From positions 1,853,501 through 1,917,500 of the forward strand of contig NZ_CP013023.1 of the NCBI RefSeq assembly GCF_001421015.2: a DNA stretch of 64,000 nt, written 5' to 3'. Under the pieces are notes generated by a model. The model worked only from the letters and a program-made list of their open reading frames with translations, was not told where the DNA came from and did no database searches. Shown piece by piece: positions 26,704-34,982 of the stretch (position 1 is its first letter; each line of letters opens with the position of its first letter). A program made the translations under genes and the position numbers. This DNA is from Paenibacillus bovis (GTDB lineage Bacteria; Bacillota; Bacilli; Paenibacillales; Paenibacillaceae).

Positions 26704-28022
26704 CTCAATCCATGGCCAATATTCATATGCCCCCAATGTCTCTGCCGCCTGCCGTGAAAAAGGTGCTTCAGGAAGCCGAGGAACGTCTGGCTCATCGACC
26801 GCGGCTGGCCGAACAGTTCAAGAATTGTTTTCCCAATACGCTGGAGACGACAACCAAGCTGCTGGATGATGATACGACCTTTGTCATTACCGGCGATATT
26901 CCTGCACTCTGGCTTCGCGATTCGGTGGAACAGTTGATGCATTACGTACCGATCTGTGGGGAAGATGAAGAGCTGCAGCGTATTATTCGCGGTTTGATTC
27001 GCCGCCATATGTTCTATCTGTCTATAGATCCGTATGCCAATGCATTCAATGAGACAGCCAATGACTGGCACTGGGACCCGGCAGATGAGACGGAGATGGG
27101 GCCGTGGGTCTGGGAGCGCAAGTTTGAACTGGATTCGCTGTGCTTTACCGTCCGGCTGGCCTATCATTATTGGAAAGCCAGCGGCAAATCCGACATTTTC
27201 GATAGTGGATTCAAGCAGGGACTGCGCAGCATCTATGAATTATGGCGTACCGAGCAGCATCATATGGAAGAATCACCTTACCGTTTTACCCGGCGCAATT
27301 GTCCGTCGATTGATACGATTCGTAACCAGGGTAAAGGGATGCCGGTCAACTATACAGGCATGATCTGGTCGGGTTTCCGTCCAAGCGATGATGCCTGCGA
27401 GCTTCATTATAATATTCCGTCCAATATGTTTGCAGTGGTCTGTCTGCGCCAGATGCAGGAGATGGTACGTTTTGTATACCGCGATCTGGAATTTGCTGCA
27501 GAGCTGGCGCAGATGGAAGAAGAGGTGCAGCATGGCATCGAGTTGTACGGTATTTATCATCACCCACAATATGGCCGGATCTACGCTTATGAGACAGACG
27601 GATTCGGCAACTACTGCCTGATGGATGATGCCGGTACACCGAGCCTGTTGTCCATGCCGTATCTGAGCTACTGTGCAGTAGATGATCCGATGTATTTGCA
27701 GACCCGGCGTTTTATTCTTAGTACGGAAAATCCATTTTATTTTGAAGGCAAAGCCGCACGCGGAATGGGCAGCCCTCATACCCCACCAGATTATATCTGG
27801 CATATGGGACTATCCATGCAGGGTCTGACAGCCAGTACCGACGAAGAAATGCTCGCCATGATCGATATGCTGGAAGCCACCGATGCCGATACCGGCTATA
27901 TGCACGAAGGCTTCCATGCTGACGATCCTGCTACATTTACCCGTCCCTGGTTTGCCTGGTCGAACAGCCTGTTTTCCCATCTTGTCTACACCGCCATGCA
28001 AAAAGGATTGCTGGACAAGTAA
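26700..28022 (+). CDS. glycoside hydrolase family 125 exo-alpha-1,6-mannosidase
   Basis: The 440-residue inverting enzyme removes non-reducing alpha-1,6-mannose and, unlike GH38, needs no metal. It has the family's (alpha/alpha)6-barrel signatures: TGDIPALWLRDSVEQ near residue 64, the acidic stretch SDDACELHYNIPSNMF in the middle and HEGFHADDP...WFAWSNSLF near the end. Its start overlaps the GH38 stop, and the ribosome binding site lies inside GH38. GH38 and GH125 together would clip alpha-1,2/1,3- and alpha-1,6-mannose from high-mannose N-glycans or yeast mannan. It appears cytoplasmic. Confidence 0.92.
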   Translation: MTQSMANIHMPPMSLPPAVKKVLQEAEERLAHRPRLAEQFKNCFPNTLETTTKLLDDDTTFVITGDIPALWLRDSVEQLMHYVPICGEDEELQRIIRGLIRRHMFYLSIDPYANAFNETANDWHWDPADETEMGPWVWERKFELDSLCFTVRLAYHYWKASGKSDIFDSGFKQGLRSIYELWRTEQHHMEESPYRFTRRNCPSIDTIRNQGKGMPVNYTGMIWSGFRPSDDACELHYNIPSNMFAVVCLRQMQEMVRFVYRDLEFAAELAQMEEEVQHGIELYGIYHHPQYGRIYAYETDGFGNYCLMDDAGTPSLLSMPYLSYCAVDDPMYLQTRRFILSTENPFYFEGKAARGMGSPHTPPDYIWHMGLSMQGLTASTDEEMLAMIDMLEATDADTGYMHEGFHADDPATFTRPWFAWSNSLFSHLVYTAMQKGLLDK

Positions 28023-28212
28023 GTCATTCATACGCTCAGAAGATAGAGAAAATTCCCAAGTCCGCTTTTAAAACATTAAATAAATTAAAAAATTAACTCT
28101 AAACAATGAATTCAGAGTATAACATTAACGAAATTGATCATAAACTTTTCCCAAACATGCTACTACTCAAAATGCCGCTGAACACGTATATATGGAAATG
28201 AAGTAACAACAT

Positions 28213-28336
28213 CCGCCCAGCGTAGAAAAGGGAATTGGGACAAAGGACGACTTTGGACCCTGAGAATCAACCTTCTCTCCCTTCACGGATTCTCAGGGTC
28301 CACCGGAGGACGTGTCCCAATCCCTTTTCGCAGCGG
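28213..28336. ncRNA. three-helix structured element, copy 2
   Basis: A basal CCGC/GCGG helix (28213-28216, 28333-28336) is followed by an internal loop CCAGCGTA / GCA. The outer helix 28225-28242 pairs with 28313-28329 (17 bp plus one bulged A). An internal loop AAGGACGAC / CCGGAGGACG comes next, then a perfect 15-bp inner helix (28254-28268 with 28288-28302) and an apical loop containing CCCTT. Both internal loops match copies 1 and 3 while the helices differ. It lies between the GH125 and GH29 genes; in plus orientation it is co-directional with them. The label ncRNA is an inference. Confidence 0.75.
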
Positions 28337-28344
28337 CTGAACTT

Positions 28345-28381
28345 TCATCATCCCAACCAACTTCATCATCCCAACCAACAA
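28345..28381. repeat. two direct copies of an 18-bp unit
   Basis: CTTCATCATCCCAACCAA and a near-identical preceding copy stand side by side just after the structured element and before the GH29 start. Confidence 0.75.
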
Positions 28382-28490
28382 CTACTGCCACAAAGAAAAA
28401 CACTCAACACAGCACAATGACACATCACACAGTAATGCACCACATACGTACAGCCTGCTCACAATGATCATTCCACGGAGGCGATATACC

Positions 28491-29921
28491 ATGAACGATC
28501 AACCAATCAAGGATACAGAATCGAATATACCCGATGACCAGCAGCCTGCCGTAGTACAGGATGGGGTTCACAACTACAGCAGCGAAGAATCATGGATAAA
28601 GCCGGAAGATCCGGTTCTGCTGGAACGTCTGGAGTGGTTTAAGGATCAGAAGCTGGGCCTGATGATGCACTGGGGTCCTTACTCGCAGCTGGGCGTTGTC
28701 GAATCCTGGGCGCTCAGTGACGAGGATGGAGACTGGTCACGCGATGGAATTGACTGGCAGGATGATCCTCAGGAGTTCAAACGTGAATATTTTGACTTGA
28801 ACAAGACCTTTAACCCGATCCGGTTTCAGCCGGACGTATGGGCAGATCTGGCGAGTGAAGGCGGATTTCGCTATCTGAACTTTACGACCAAGCATCATGA
28901 CGGCTTTTGTATGTGGGATACGCATACGACCGATTACCGGATTACAGGCAAAGACACGCCGTTTCACCGTCACAAGTATGCCGATATTGTTGGCAATCTG
29001 TTTGATGCTTTTCGTGCACGCGGGTTGGCGATCTCGGCTTACTTTTCCAAAGCAGATTGGCATACTCCCTATTACTGGGCAGATGGGATGGAGCGTGGGC
29101 AGCATAGCTGGCGTGGGCCAACGTATGATCCGAATGCGTATCCATGGCTTTGGGAACAATTTGTGCAGTTTACACATGATCAGATTACAGAGCTGCTTAC
29201 TGCGTATGGACGCATCGATGTACTCTGGCTCGATGCAGGGTGGGTACGTCCCGGCAAAAGAGGACAGGATATTCGTCTAGGCGAAGTGGTAGATCGGGCA
29301 AGACAGCATCAACCATGGCTGCTGGCAGCAGATCGTACAGTCGGCGGTGCGTACGAGAATATTGTAACGCCCGAGCAGACCGTGCCGGAGCATCCCATGT
29401 CGATTCCATGGGAAAGCTGCGTGACCATGGGCACTTCCTTTTCGTTCCGCTATGAGGACCAGTACAAGTCCGTTCGTGAACTGGTGCATCTGCTAATGGA
29501 GATCGTTGCCAAAGGGGGCAATCTGGCACTTAATGTAGGTCCGCAGCCAGACGGACGCTTGCCGGAAGGAGCTATTCATCGTATCAAAGGACTTGGTGCA
29601 TGGCTCAACGTATATGGAGAAGCGGTCTATAGTACGCGTAGCTGTGAACCTGCGTATACAGGGAATTGGGCTTTTACAGCAAAGCAGTCTGAACACAAAG
29701 TGTATGCCACTCATCTGTATAGAGACGAACATGCGAGTATTCCGGCGACTCATCTTATTCCTTATCAAGGAACAGTGCATTCCATTGATCTGCTGGGAGA
29801 AAATGTGGTGGAAACAATCGATTTTCAGCAGACGGCAGAAGGGATACAGGTTCATTTGCCTATTCCTGCGCAGACTGAAACCCAGGCACCTATTGCTCAT
29901 GTTTTTCGTTTACATGTATAA
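28491..29921 (+). CDS. glycoside hydrolase family 29 alpha-L-fucosidase
   Basis: The 476-residue retaining exo-fucosidase removes alpha-L-fucose. The nucleophile is the Asp of RIDVLWLDAGW near residue 247, and the N-terminal LMMHWGPYSQLG and FTTKHHDGFCMWDT stretches are standard substrate-binding parts of the GH29 barrel. A small beta-sandwich follows after about 370. No signal peptide is seen, so it probably acts on imported glycans. The start at 28491 has CGGAGG 9 nt upstream and replaces an ATG at 28464 without a site. It is separated from GH125 by copy 2 of the structured element. Confidence 0.93.
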   Translation: MNDQPIKDTESNIPDDQQPAVVQDGVHNYSSEESWIKPEDPVLLERLEWFKDQKLGLMMHWGPYSQLGVVESWALSDEDGDWSRDGIDWQDDPQEFKREYFDLNKTFNPIRFQPDVWADLASEGGFRYLNFTTKHHDGFCMWDTHTTDYRITGKDTPFHRHKYADIVGNLFDAFRARGLAISAYFSKADWHTPYYWADGMERGQHSWRGPTYDPNAYPWLWEQFVQFTHDQITELLTAYGRIDVLWLDAGWVRPGKRGQDIRLGEVVDRARQHQPWLLAADRTVGGAYENIVTPEQTVPEHPMSIPWESCVTMGTSFSFRYEDQYKSVRELVHLLMEIVAKGGNLALNVGPQPDGRLPEGAIHRIKGLGAWLNVYGEAVYSTRSCEPAYTGNWAFTAKQSEHKVYATHLYRDEHASIPATHLIPYQGTVHSIDLLGENVVETIDFQQTAEGIQVHLPIPAQTETQAPIAHVFRLHV

Positions 29922-29996
29922 AATCAGCCGAATCAAAAAGGATAGCTGGATAGTCGGGGAGACGTTCAGTTCGCTTTATGCGACGTTGTAAATAAA

Positions 29997-30029
29997 AAAA
30001 GGCTACCTGCTATATGGAGGTAGCCTTTT
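29997..30029. terminator. bidirectional terminator between GH29 and the siderophore lipoprotein
   Basis: AAAAGGCTACCT and AGGTAGCCTTTT form a perfect 12-bp stem serving both convergent genes. Confidence 0.9.
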
Positions 30030-30041
30030 GTGATAAGTGGA

Positions 30042-31055
30042 TTACTTGGTCTTGTTTTTGTCTACGATCATATCTGCCAGCAGTCCGATTTGTCCGACAA
30101 TAGACTTGGGATCGTAATAAGAGAATGTATCATACGGCAGATCGTATACCTGACCGCTTTTGACAGCAGGAAGACTGTTCCAGATGGCGCTGCTTAATAC
30201 TGCATTTTTTTGAGCGTCTGTAGTTCCATCATTAAAACAAATGAAAATATGATCAGCGTTGAGGTACTCGGGCAGATTCTCCATTTGGATTTTCAAAATT
30301 TGTTTGCCGCTGTCGATGACTTCTTTTTTTACATTGTCGAGCGGTTTGAGCTGCAAGCCGTCATACAGTGCATATCCACCACGTCCATAATTGTCGCCAA
30401 GAATAGAAATATCCTTTTCACGTACATTGACCAGCACAGCAGTTTCGCCAGGTTTAACGACGTTTTTGATCTTTTCCCGGCCAGCACGGGCTGCTTCATC
30501 ATATTCGGTCAGCCATGCTTGGGCTTGCTGTTCGCGTCCAAGTAATTTACCGAACATCTGAATTTCTTCTTTGGGACTATTGTACGCGGTATAAGGAACA
30601 TAAAGCGTCGGTGCAATCTGGCTGAATTGATCATAGGATTTAACGTCAAAATCGTTAATAACGATCAAATCGGGATTGAGCGAAACGACTTTCTCTATTG
30701 AGGTTGGCGTGCCAATATCTTCTATACCCTGCTCTTGTTCTTTTAAAAATGGGCTGCCCATCCACCACTCTTTGTTGGCAGCAACCGGTTTTAGACCCAG
30801 AGCGATCAATGTACCATGATAATACGTCGATACAATACGCTGTGGATGAGCAGGAATCGTAATTTTGCCTTTTGCCGTATCGATTGTACGATCAGCTGCG
30901 GTGTTTGTACTGGAATCCGCACCTGTTTCCGTTTTCGTTGCTGTACTGGATGAAGCTGTTGGGGCAGTAGATTGTCCGCAGGCAGCGAGCAGCAGACAAG
31001 TCACTATCATCATCGCTATCATACAGGCTGGCTTAGTAAGCAGCCGTTTATTCAT
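30042..31055 (-). CDS. iron-siderophore ABC transporter substrate-binding lipoprotein
   Basis: The 337-residue class III binding protein (FecB/FeuA-like) captures ferric siderophore outside the membrane. The signal peptide ends in the lipobox LLLAAC with lipidated Cys26. A low-complexity Ser/Thr linker follows, then two lobes joined by a long helix, with RIVSTYYHGTLIALGLKPV at the start of the first lobe. The start at 31055 has TGGAGG 8 nt upstream. A Fur box lies 24 bp before the start. No permease or ATPase gene is nearby, so it must share a transporter. The adjacent AraC protein with its own binding-protein domain is the likely activator. Confidence 0.9.
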   Translation of the reverse strand: MNKRLLTKPACMIAMMIVTCLLLAACGQSTAPTASSSTATKTETGADSSTNTAADRTIDTAKGKITIPAHPQRIVSTYYHGTLIALGLKPVAANKEWWMGSPFLKEQEQGIEDIGTPTSIEKVVSLNPDLIVINDFDVKSYDQFSQIAPTLYVPYTAYNSPKEEIQMFGKLLGREQQAQAWLTEYDEAARAGREKIKNVVKPGETAVLVNVREKDISILGDNYGRGGYALYDGLQLKPLDNVKKEVIDSGKQILKIQMENLPEYLNADHIFICFNDGTTDAQKNAVLSSAIWNSLPAVKSGQVYDLPYDTFSYYDPKSIVGQIGLLADMIVDKNKTK

Positions 31056-31078
31056 TGTCCATTCCTCCAATTTGCTAA

Positions 31079-31095
31079 TTGATAATGATTATCAA
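31079..31095. promoter_or_regulatory. Fur box
   Basis: TTGATAATGATTATCAA is a perfect palindrome matching the Gram-positive Fur/PerR 7-1-7 site (TGATAATNATTATCA). It lies between the lipoprotein gene and the AraC gene stop, so it should repress the lipoprotein when iron is plentiful. Confidence 0.9.
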
Positions 31096-31149
31096 ATAGA
31101 ATCATATCAATCAGCTGTAAGTACGTCTATGGACAATAATGATCAATTC

Positions 31150-33123
31150 TTATGGCAAATATGATGCCAGACATTGCAGCCACCTATCTAGCTGCAGTTC
31201 CTGGGAAAAAGGATCAAATCCATAAAAAATATGCGGGTCCATCATATACACTTTTCCAGCTTGTACAGCAGGTAGCTGATTCCACCAGGATGAGTTCATT
31301 ACAGAAGGGGAAGTCTGCCTGAGCTCGCGATTCTGATGCTCAACCGGATAATGAATCACGATCATATGATCGGCAGCATAATGATCGAGCTGAGGAAGAG
31401 GTACTTCTATATTTAACAGTCCCTTACGAATAATCTGCTGTTGAACAGATTCTGGCGCTTCACAGCCCAATCCATCGTAGATCAGCGGACCGCCCATACT
31501 GCGCAGATTACCATATACATATACTTTTTCAGCTACAATTTTATAGATGCCTACCGTTTCGCGTCTGGACAGCCAGGATTGTATGTCCTGTCTGGCTACT
31601 TCCAGTCGGGTATCCCAGCTCTGCAGCCATGCCTGGGCTTGATGCTGACGTTGTACACGTTCGGCAAGCCAGAGCCACTGTTCCCGCCAGTTATAGTGCT
31701 CAAGCGCAAGTTGCTGAACGGGTACGTATTCATTCAGCTGCTCTATATTCGGATGGTCTTCATAAGCGAACAAGAGGTCAGGCTGGATCGTTTGAATCCA
31801 TTCTGAAGAGGGAGTAGGCAGATTCTCCAGATCGGATAGCTGTAAATAAGGCTTTGTCTCTTGCGCTTCACTTGATGAGCCGCCTGCTTCGGCACTGGAC
31901 AGCGGCCAGAAATGCTCCTGCCAGAGGCGAAGCATATTTAGATTGAGATAACCTGCGGCTGGCTTGATCCCCAGATACAATAACATGGATGTTAGCGGGA
32001 TATCACAGGCAGCATACTGCTTAAGTGACGTTCTGTATTGACTGGGAGGCAGACCGAACTGCTGCTTGAATTTGCGGCTAAAATAATGCACATCGCTGTA
32101 TCCGCATCGCCGGGCTATCATATCTGTACTCGTCTGTGACAACTGAAAATCCAGTCTTGCCTGATTCAGCCTTACCCTGGATAAATAGGTACTGAAAGAG
32201 CATCCTTTGTAACTGCGAAACAGACGTGAAAAATGCTCTGGAGTTACTCCCATCTGACGCGCCAGTTCATCGCGCCGCAGATTCTCGCGATAATGCGTCT
32301 GAACATACTGAATCATTTGTTCAAAAGTCAGATGATCATTTTGGACAGTACCTTCGGTTTCCATACATAACAAATGCAGCAGCTCATAAAAATTGCGATA
32401 AAAACGGAGCATTTGTAATGGCTGATGTACACTATGCTCGTCATAAGTATTCAATTCCCCACATAATCGGCGGATTTCTGCAGGAGATTGGATATGTAAA
32501 ATGACTGCGGATTCGCTCCAATCGCCTTTTCCTCCGGCAGGCAAAAAAGAGGGCCATGCTGCCAGCTTAGCAGATGTTGTCGTGGCAAGCGGGTAGTCTG
32601 CATCGGTGGGAATCTCCTGTAATACCAGATGAAATAACTCCAAAGGTTCATGTCCGGCGTTACCAATATGAAAACCTGCACCTTCCGGACAAAAAAGAAT
32701 CTGCTGTGCATCCATATCTGCAGCATGTCCCCGAATCGTCACTCGTGCGCTGCCCTTGCCAATCATGAGCAGGGTATCTCGATCAGCAACCATCCATTCA
32801 GATTTAGCAGGCGTATCAAAACGGATAGTTGTAAACGAAACAGGTCTCCACAGAAGAGGGAGGCTGCCTGGCACAGCTGGCGGACGGTGAGGATGAGGCT
32901 CTGAATGGGATACTATCGTTTGAGGAGAATCGATTGGGCCATAGTCCAGCGAGCCTTCTCGTAATTGTCTGCGAACAGCCGCTGCTGCTTCATCATCTAA
33001 TCGTCCCAGGTAACGGATCGTTTGATGCCGCACTTTGCCATCGGTATCGCGATACGATTCGACCAGTCGATAATAGGTGTAGACATGCTGTCCGCGCCGT
33101 ATCACTTGTTTTTTCAAAAACAT
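31150..33123 (-). CDS. AraC activator with C-terminal siderophore-binding domain (Btr-like) and transposase-like N-terminus
   Basis: The predicted protein has 657 residues in four parts. Residues 1-60 (RRGQHVYTYYRLVESYRD, IRYLGRLDDEA) resemble the N-terminus of IS1634/IS4-type transposases. A cupin-like sensor region runs to about 270. Two AraC helix-turn-helix motifs follow (about 280-380, GYSDVHYFSRKFKQQFG). The remainder is a FecB-type binding domain, as in Bacillus Btr, which senses the iron-loaded siderophore. I chose ATG 33123; TGGAG is 13 nt away, so the start is not secure. Direct repeats at 33141-33173 may be its own operator. Confidence 0.85.
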   Translation of the reverse strand: MFLKKQVIRRGQHVYTYYRLVESYRDTDGKVRHQTIRYLGRLDDEAAAAVRRQLREGSLDYGPIDSPQTIVSHSEPHPHRPPAVPGSLPLLWRPVSFTTIRFDTPAKSEWMVADRDTLLMIGKGSARVTIRGHAADMDAQQILFCPEGAGFHIGNAGHEPLELFHLVLQEIPTDADYPLATTTSAKLAAWPSFLPAGGKGDWSESAVILHIQSPAEIRRLCGELNTYDEHSVHQPLQMLRFYRNFYELLHLLCMETEGTVQNDHLTFEQMIQYVQTHYRENLRRDELARQMGVTPEHFSRLFRSYKGCSFSTYLSRVRLNQARLDFQLSQTSTDMIARRCGYSDVHYFSRKFKQQFGLPPSQYRTSLKQYAACDIPLTSMLLYLGIKPAAGYLNLNMLRLWQEHFWPLSSAEAGGSSSEAQETKPYLQLSDLENLPTPSSEWIQTIQPDLLFAYEDHPNIEQLNEYVPVQQLALEHYNWREQWLWLAERVQRQHQAQAWLQSWDTRLEVARQDIQSWLSRRETVGIYKIVAEKVYVYGNLRSMGGPLIYDGLGCEAPESVQQQIIRKGLLNIEVPLPQLDHYAADHMIVIHYPVEHQNRELRQTSPSVMNSSWWNQLPAVQAGKVYMMDPHIFYGFDPFSQELQLDRWLQCLASYLP

Positions 33124-33140
33124 GATTATATTCACACTCC

Positions 33141-33173
33141 AGTTGAGGTCTACAACAAAAAGTTGGGTCTACA
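33141..33173. promoter_or_regulatory. pair of direct repeats upstream of the araC-type gene
   Basis: AGTTGAGGTCTACA (33141-33154) and AGTTGGGTCTACA (33161-33173) start 20 bp apart, two helical turns, as expected for an AraC dimer site. They lie directly before the regulator start. Confidence 0.55.
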
Positions 33174-33372
33174 TTTTGCTTTTATTGTGCCGCAGATCGG
33201 AAACAAAGAAAAGAAAAATGAATAAAATAGCAAAAGATCGAAGACCACCCCGGCAGCGAAGCGGATTGGATCGGTACGAATATTTCCCCAAATGCATCGT
33301 TTATGGTACATTTATAAGCAGAAAAGTCTGGACAAGCAACCTGTCCAAACAAGAATGAGGGGAATGGTGGAT

Positions 33373-33801
33373 ATGGCTGTTGATGAGAACTATCAGCGGA
33401 AGCTGGAGGATCAGAAGCGGTTATTCAAGCAGCTGGGAATCAAGTTTGATGCACTTACAATTCACGAAAAGGATTTTACTACTAAAATGAGAGGCTACTC
33501 ACAGGAAGATGTAGACTTTTTCCTGGATGATGTCATTCTCGACTATGAGCGTTTCTACAAAATTATTACGGATCTGCTCGATAAATATAATGAGCTGCAG
33601 CGTCGTCAGACATATGAAAAAGAACGCGTGATGGCTGAGAAAGAGCGTGTCCATGAAGAAAAGGAACGTGCCTTTGCCAGAGCCCAGGCGCTGGAGAATG
33701 GCGTGGACAAGAGCGTAGTGACCGAGGCGATTGTCAGCCTGGAGCGTACAATTGCCCAGATGCGTGCCCGTCTGCAGGAAGACCGTTCGGACAAATACTG
33801 A
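33373..33801 (+). CDS. DivIVA/GpsB-family coiled-coil protein
   Basis: This 142-residue protein has the DivIVA lipid- and protein-binding N-terminal domain (LTIHEKDFTTKMRGYSQEDVDFFLDDVILDY at about 27-57, split here by conserved FTTKMRGYS and DVDFFLD). A highly charged coiled coil (about 70-115) and a short C-terminal helix follow. Size is between GpsB and full DivIVA. Such proteins mark curved membrane at division sites and guide wall synthesis. Several ATG codons lie together; 33373 has GAGGGG and GGTGG upstream. Monocistronic, ending at the hairpin 33884. Confidence 0.8.
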   Translation: MAVDENYQRKLEDQKRLFKQLGIKFDALTIHEKDFTTKMRGYSQEDVDFFLDDVILDYERFYKIITDLLDKYNELQRRQTYEKERVMAEKERVHEEKERAFARAQALENGVDKSVVTEAIVSLERTIAQMRARLQEDRSDKY

Positions 33802-33883
33802 TCATAGTTATTATCCGGTCTGCCTGTTGTACATGCTTTACATTACATAGGCCGGTAATGCTGCAGTATATAGCAGATGCACA

Positions 33884-33922
33884 AAAAAAGCTGTATTCCT
33901 CCAACGGGAATACAGCTTTTTT
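33884..33922. terminator. bidirectional terminator
   Basis: Perfect 16-bp arms (33884-33899, 33907-33922) with A6 and T6 ends separate the DivIVA-type gene from the convergent TetR gene. Confidence 0.95.
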
Positions 33923-33947
33923 GCATACTCTTCTGTTCGAAGCGGGT

Positions 33948-34835
33948 TTATACAGCCAGTATTTTTTTCAATCGTGTACAATTGTCGACGAATACCGGCT
34001 GCTGTTCCAGGAATTGCAGCATAGCTTTGATCATGCCAAAGCGGCGATGCGGATCTGCGATTTCCTGTTCCAGTGTAGACAGAACCTGCCAGATTTCTTC
34101 TTTTTCCAGATCCGGTATATTCAGATGGTGCAGACTACGCTTCAGACTGAACATCAGTTCATGAATCATGATCCCCTTGAATACCGGACTGTCTTGGACA
34201 TGTTGATTGCCAAGCTGCAATTCGTTACAATCCCAGATCGGTTTGTAGCCATGATCAAACATATTTTTGGCCATTCCATCTACCATTTTGGCGAGGTAGT
34301 CGGATATCTCGGACTGATCCAGATTGGACTTGATCCCGATTATCGGCAGGAACATGTATTGCATGAGCAGCCCGCGGATCAGGAAGATAATATCATATAC
34401 ATACGGCTTTACCTGATCGCCATAAATATCGACGAGACAGTCTGTACTCCATTGATTTAGCCGATATTCCAGTAGCAGACATTCTTCTAGCAGCTTTTCA
34501 TTTTGCAGGATACTTTTATCATGAATAGACATCATGACCGAATGAATTTTGCTTTCGAGTGTACTTTTCAGATGAACCTGAATAAAGCTGGATATTTTCT
34601 GCTGCGGCTCTTCATCCGATTTGGCATAAAAGCTGAAAATATGCTCTTCTACCGTCTGCGAGTGCATTTTCACCGTCGCAATCAGTACATCTTCCTTGCT
34701 CTGAAAAAATTTGTAAAATGAAGCTTTGGCCATTCCGCTTTCTTTGGCAATTTCGTCAACCGATGTTGCCGTGTATCCTTTTTCGGAAAAAAGTCGAACC
34801 GCCGCCTCGATAATATCTTCTTCTTTGCTTTTCAA
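33948..34835 (-). CDS. TetR-family repressor of the RND efflux operon
   Basis: The protein has 295 residues from a TTG start at 34835, preceded by GGAAGGAG at 8 nt. The longer frame up to 34949 would add residues that run through a palindrome and lack a start signal. The N-terminal helix-turn-helix is typical (EDIIEAAVRLFSEKGYTATS, GMAKASFYKFFQSKEDV). The remaining 240 residues are an all-helical ligand domain, longer than usual for TetR proteins. It lies directly behind the adaptor-RND genes on the same strand and is the obvious candidate repressor. Confidence 0.9.
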   Translation of the reverse strand: MKSKEEDIIEAAVRLFSEKGYTATSVDEIAKESGMAKASFYKFFQSKEDVLIATVKMHSQTVEEHIFSFYAKSDEEPQQKISSFIQVHLKSTLESKIHSVMMSIHDKSILQNEKLLEECLLLEYRLNQWSTDCLVDIYGDQVKPYVYDIIFLIRGLLMQYMFLPIIGIKSNLDQSEISDYLAKMVDGMAKNMFDHGYKPIWDCNELQLGNQHVQDSPVFKGIMIHELMFSLKRSLHHLNIPDLEKEEIWQVLSTLEQEIADPHRRFGMIKAMLQFLEQQPVFVDNCTRLKKILAV

Positions 34836-34875
34836 GGGCGCTTCTCCTTCCGTAGATAATAAGCCTGTAAAATGT

Positions 34876-34910
34876 CGAAAACGGACCCTTGCTATAGCAG
34901 TCCGTTTTCG
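34876..34910. promoter_or_regulatory. long palindrome between RND pump and TetR genes
   Basis: CGAAAACGGAC and GTCCGTTTTCG are perfect 11-bp arms around TGCTATAGCA, itself a palindrome. It could be the TetR operator for its own gene or a weak terminator of the pump operon. Confidence 0.6.
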
Positions 34911-34982
34911 CTCTGGCAGAGTCGGTACCAACATACCTGGCTCTGCCATTTACTATTTGAGATCGTATCTGTCTATCAGTAA

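Noticed and set aside
28213..28336. Element as an integron attC site or REP element
   Set aside because: No attC core (GTTRRRY) or REP GTAG tetranucleotide, and no integrase or REP transposase nearby.
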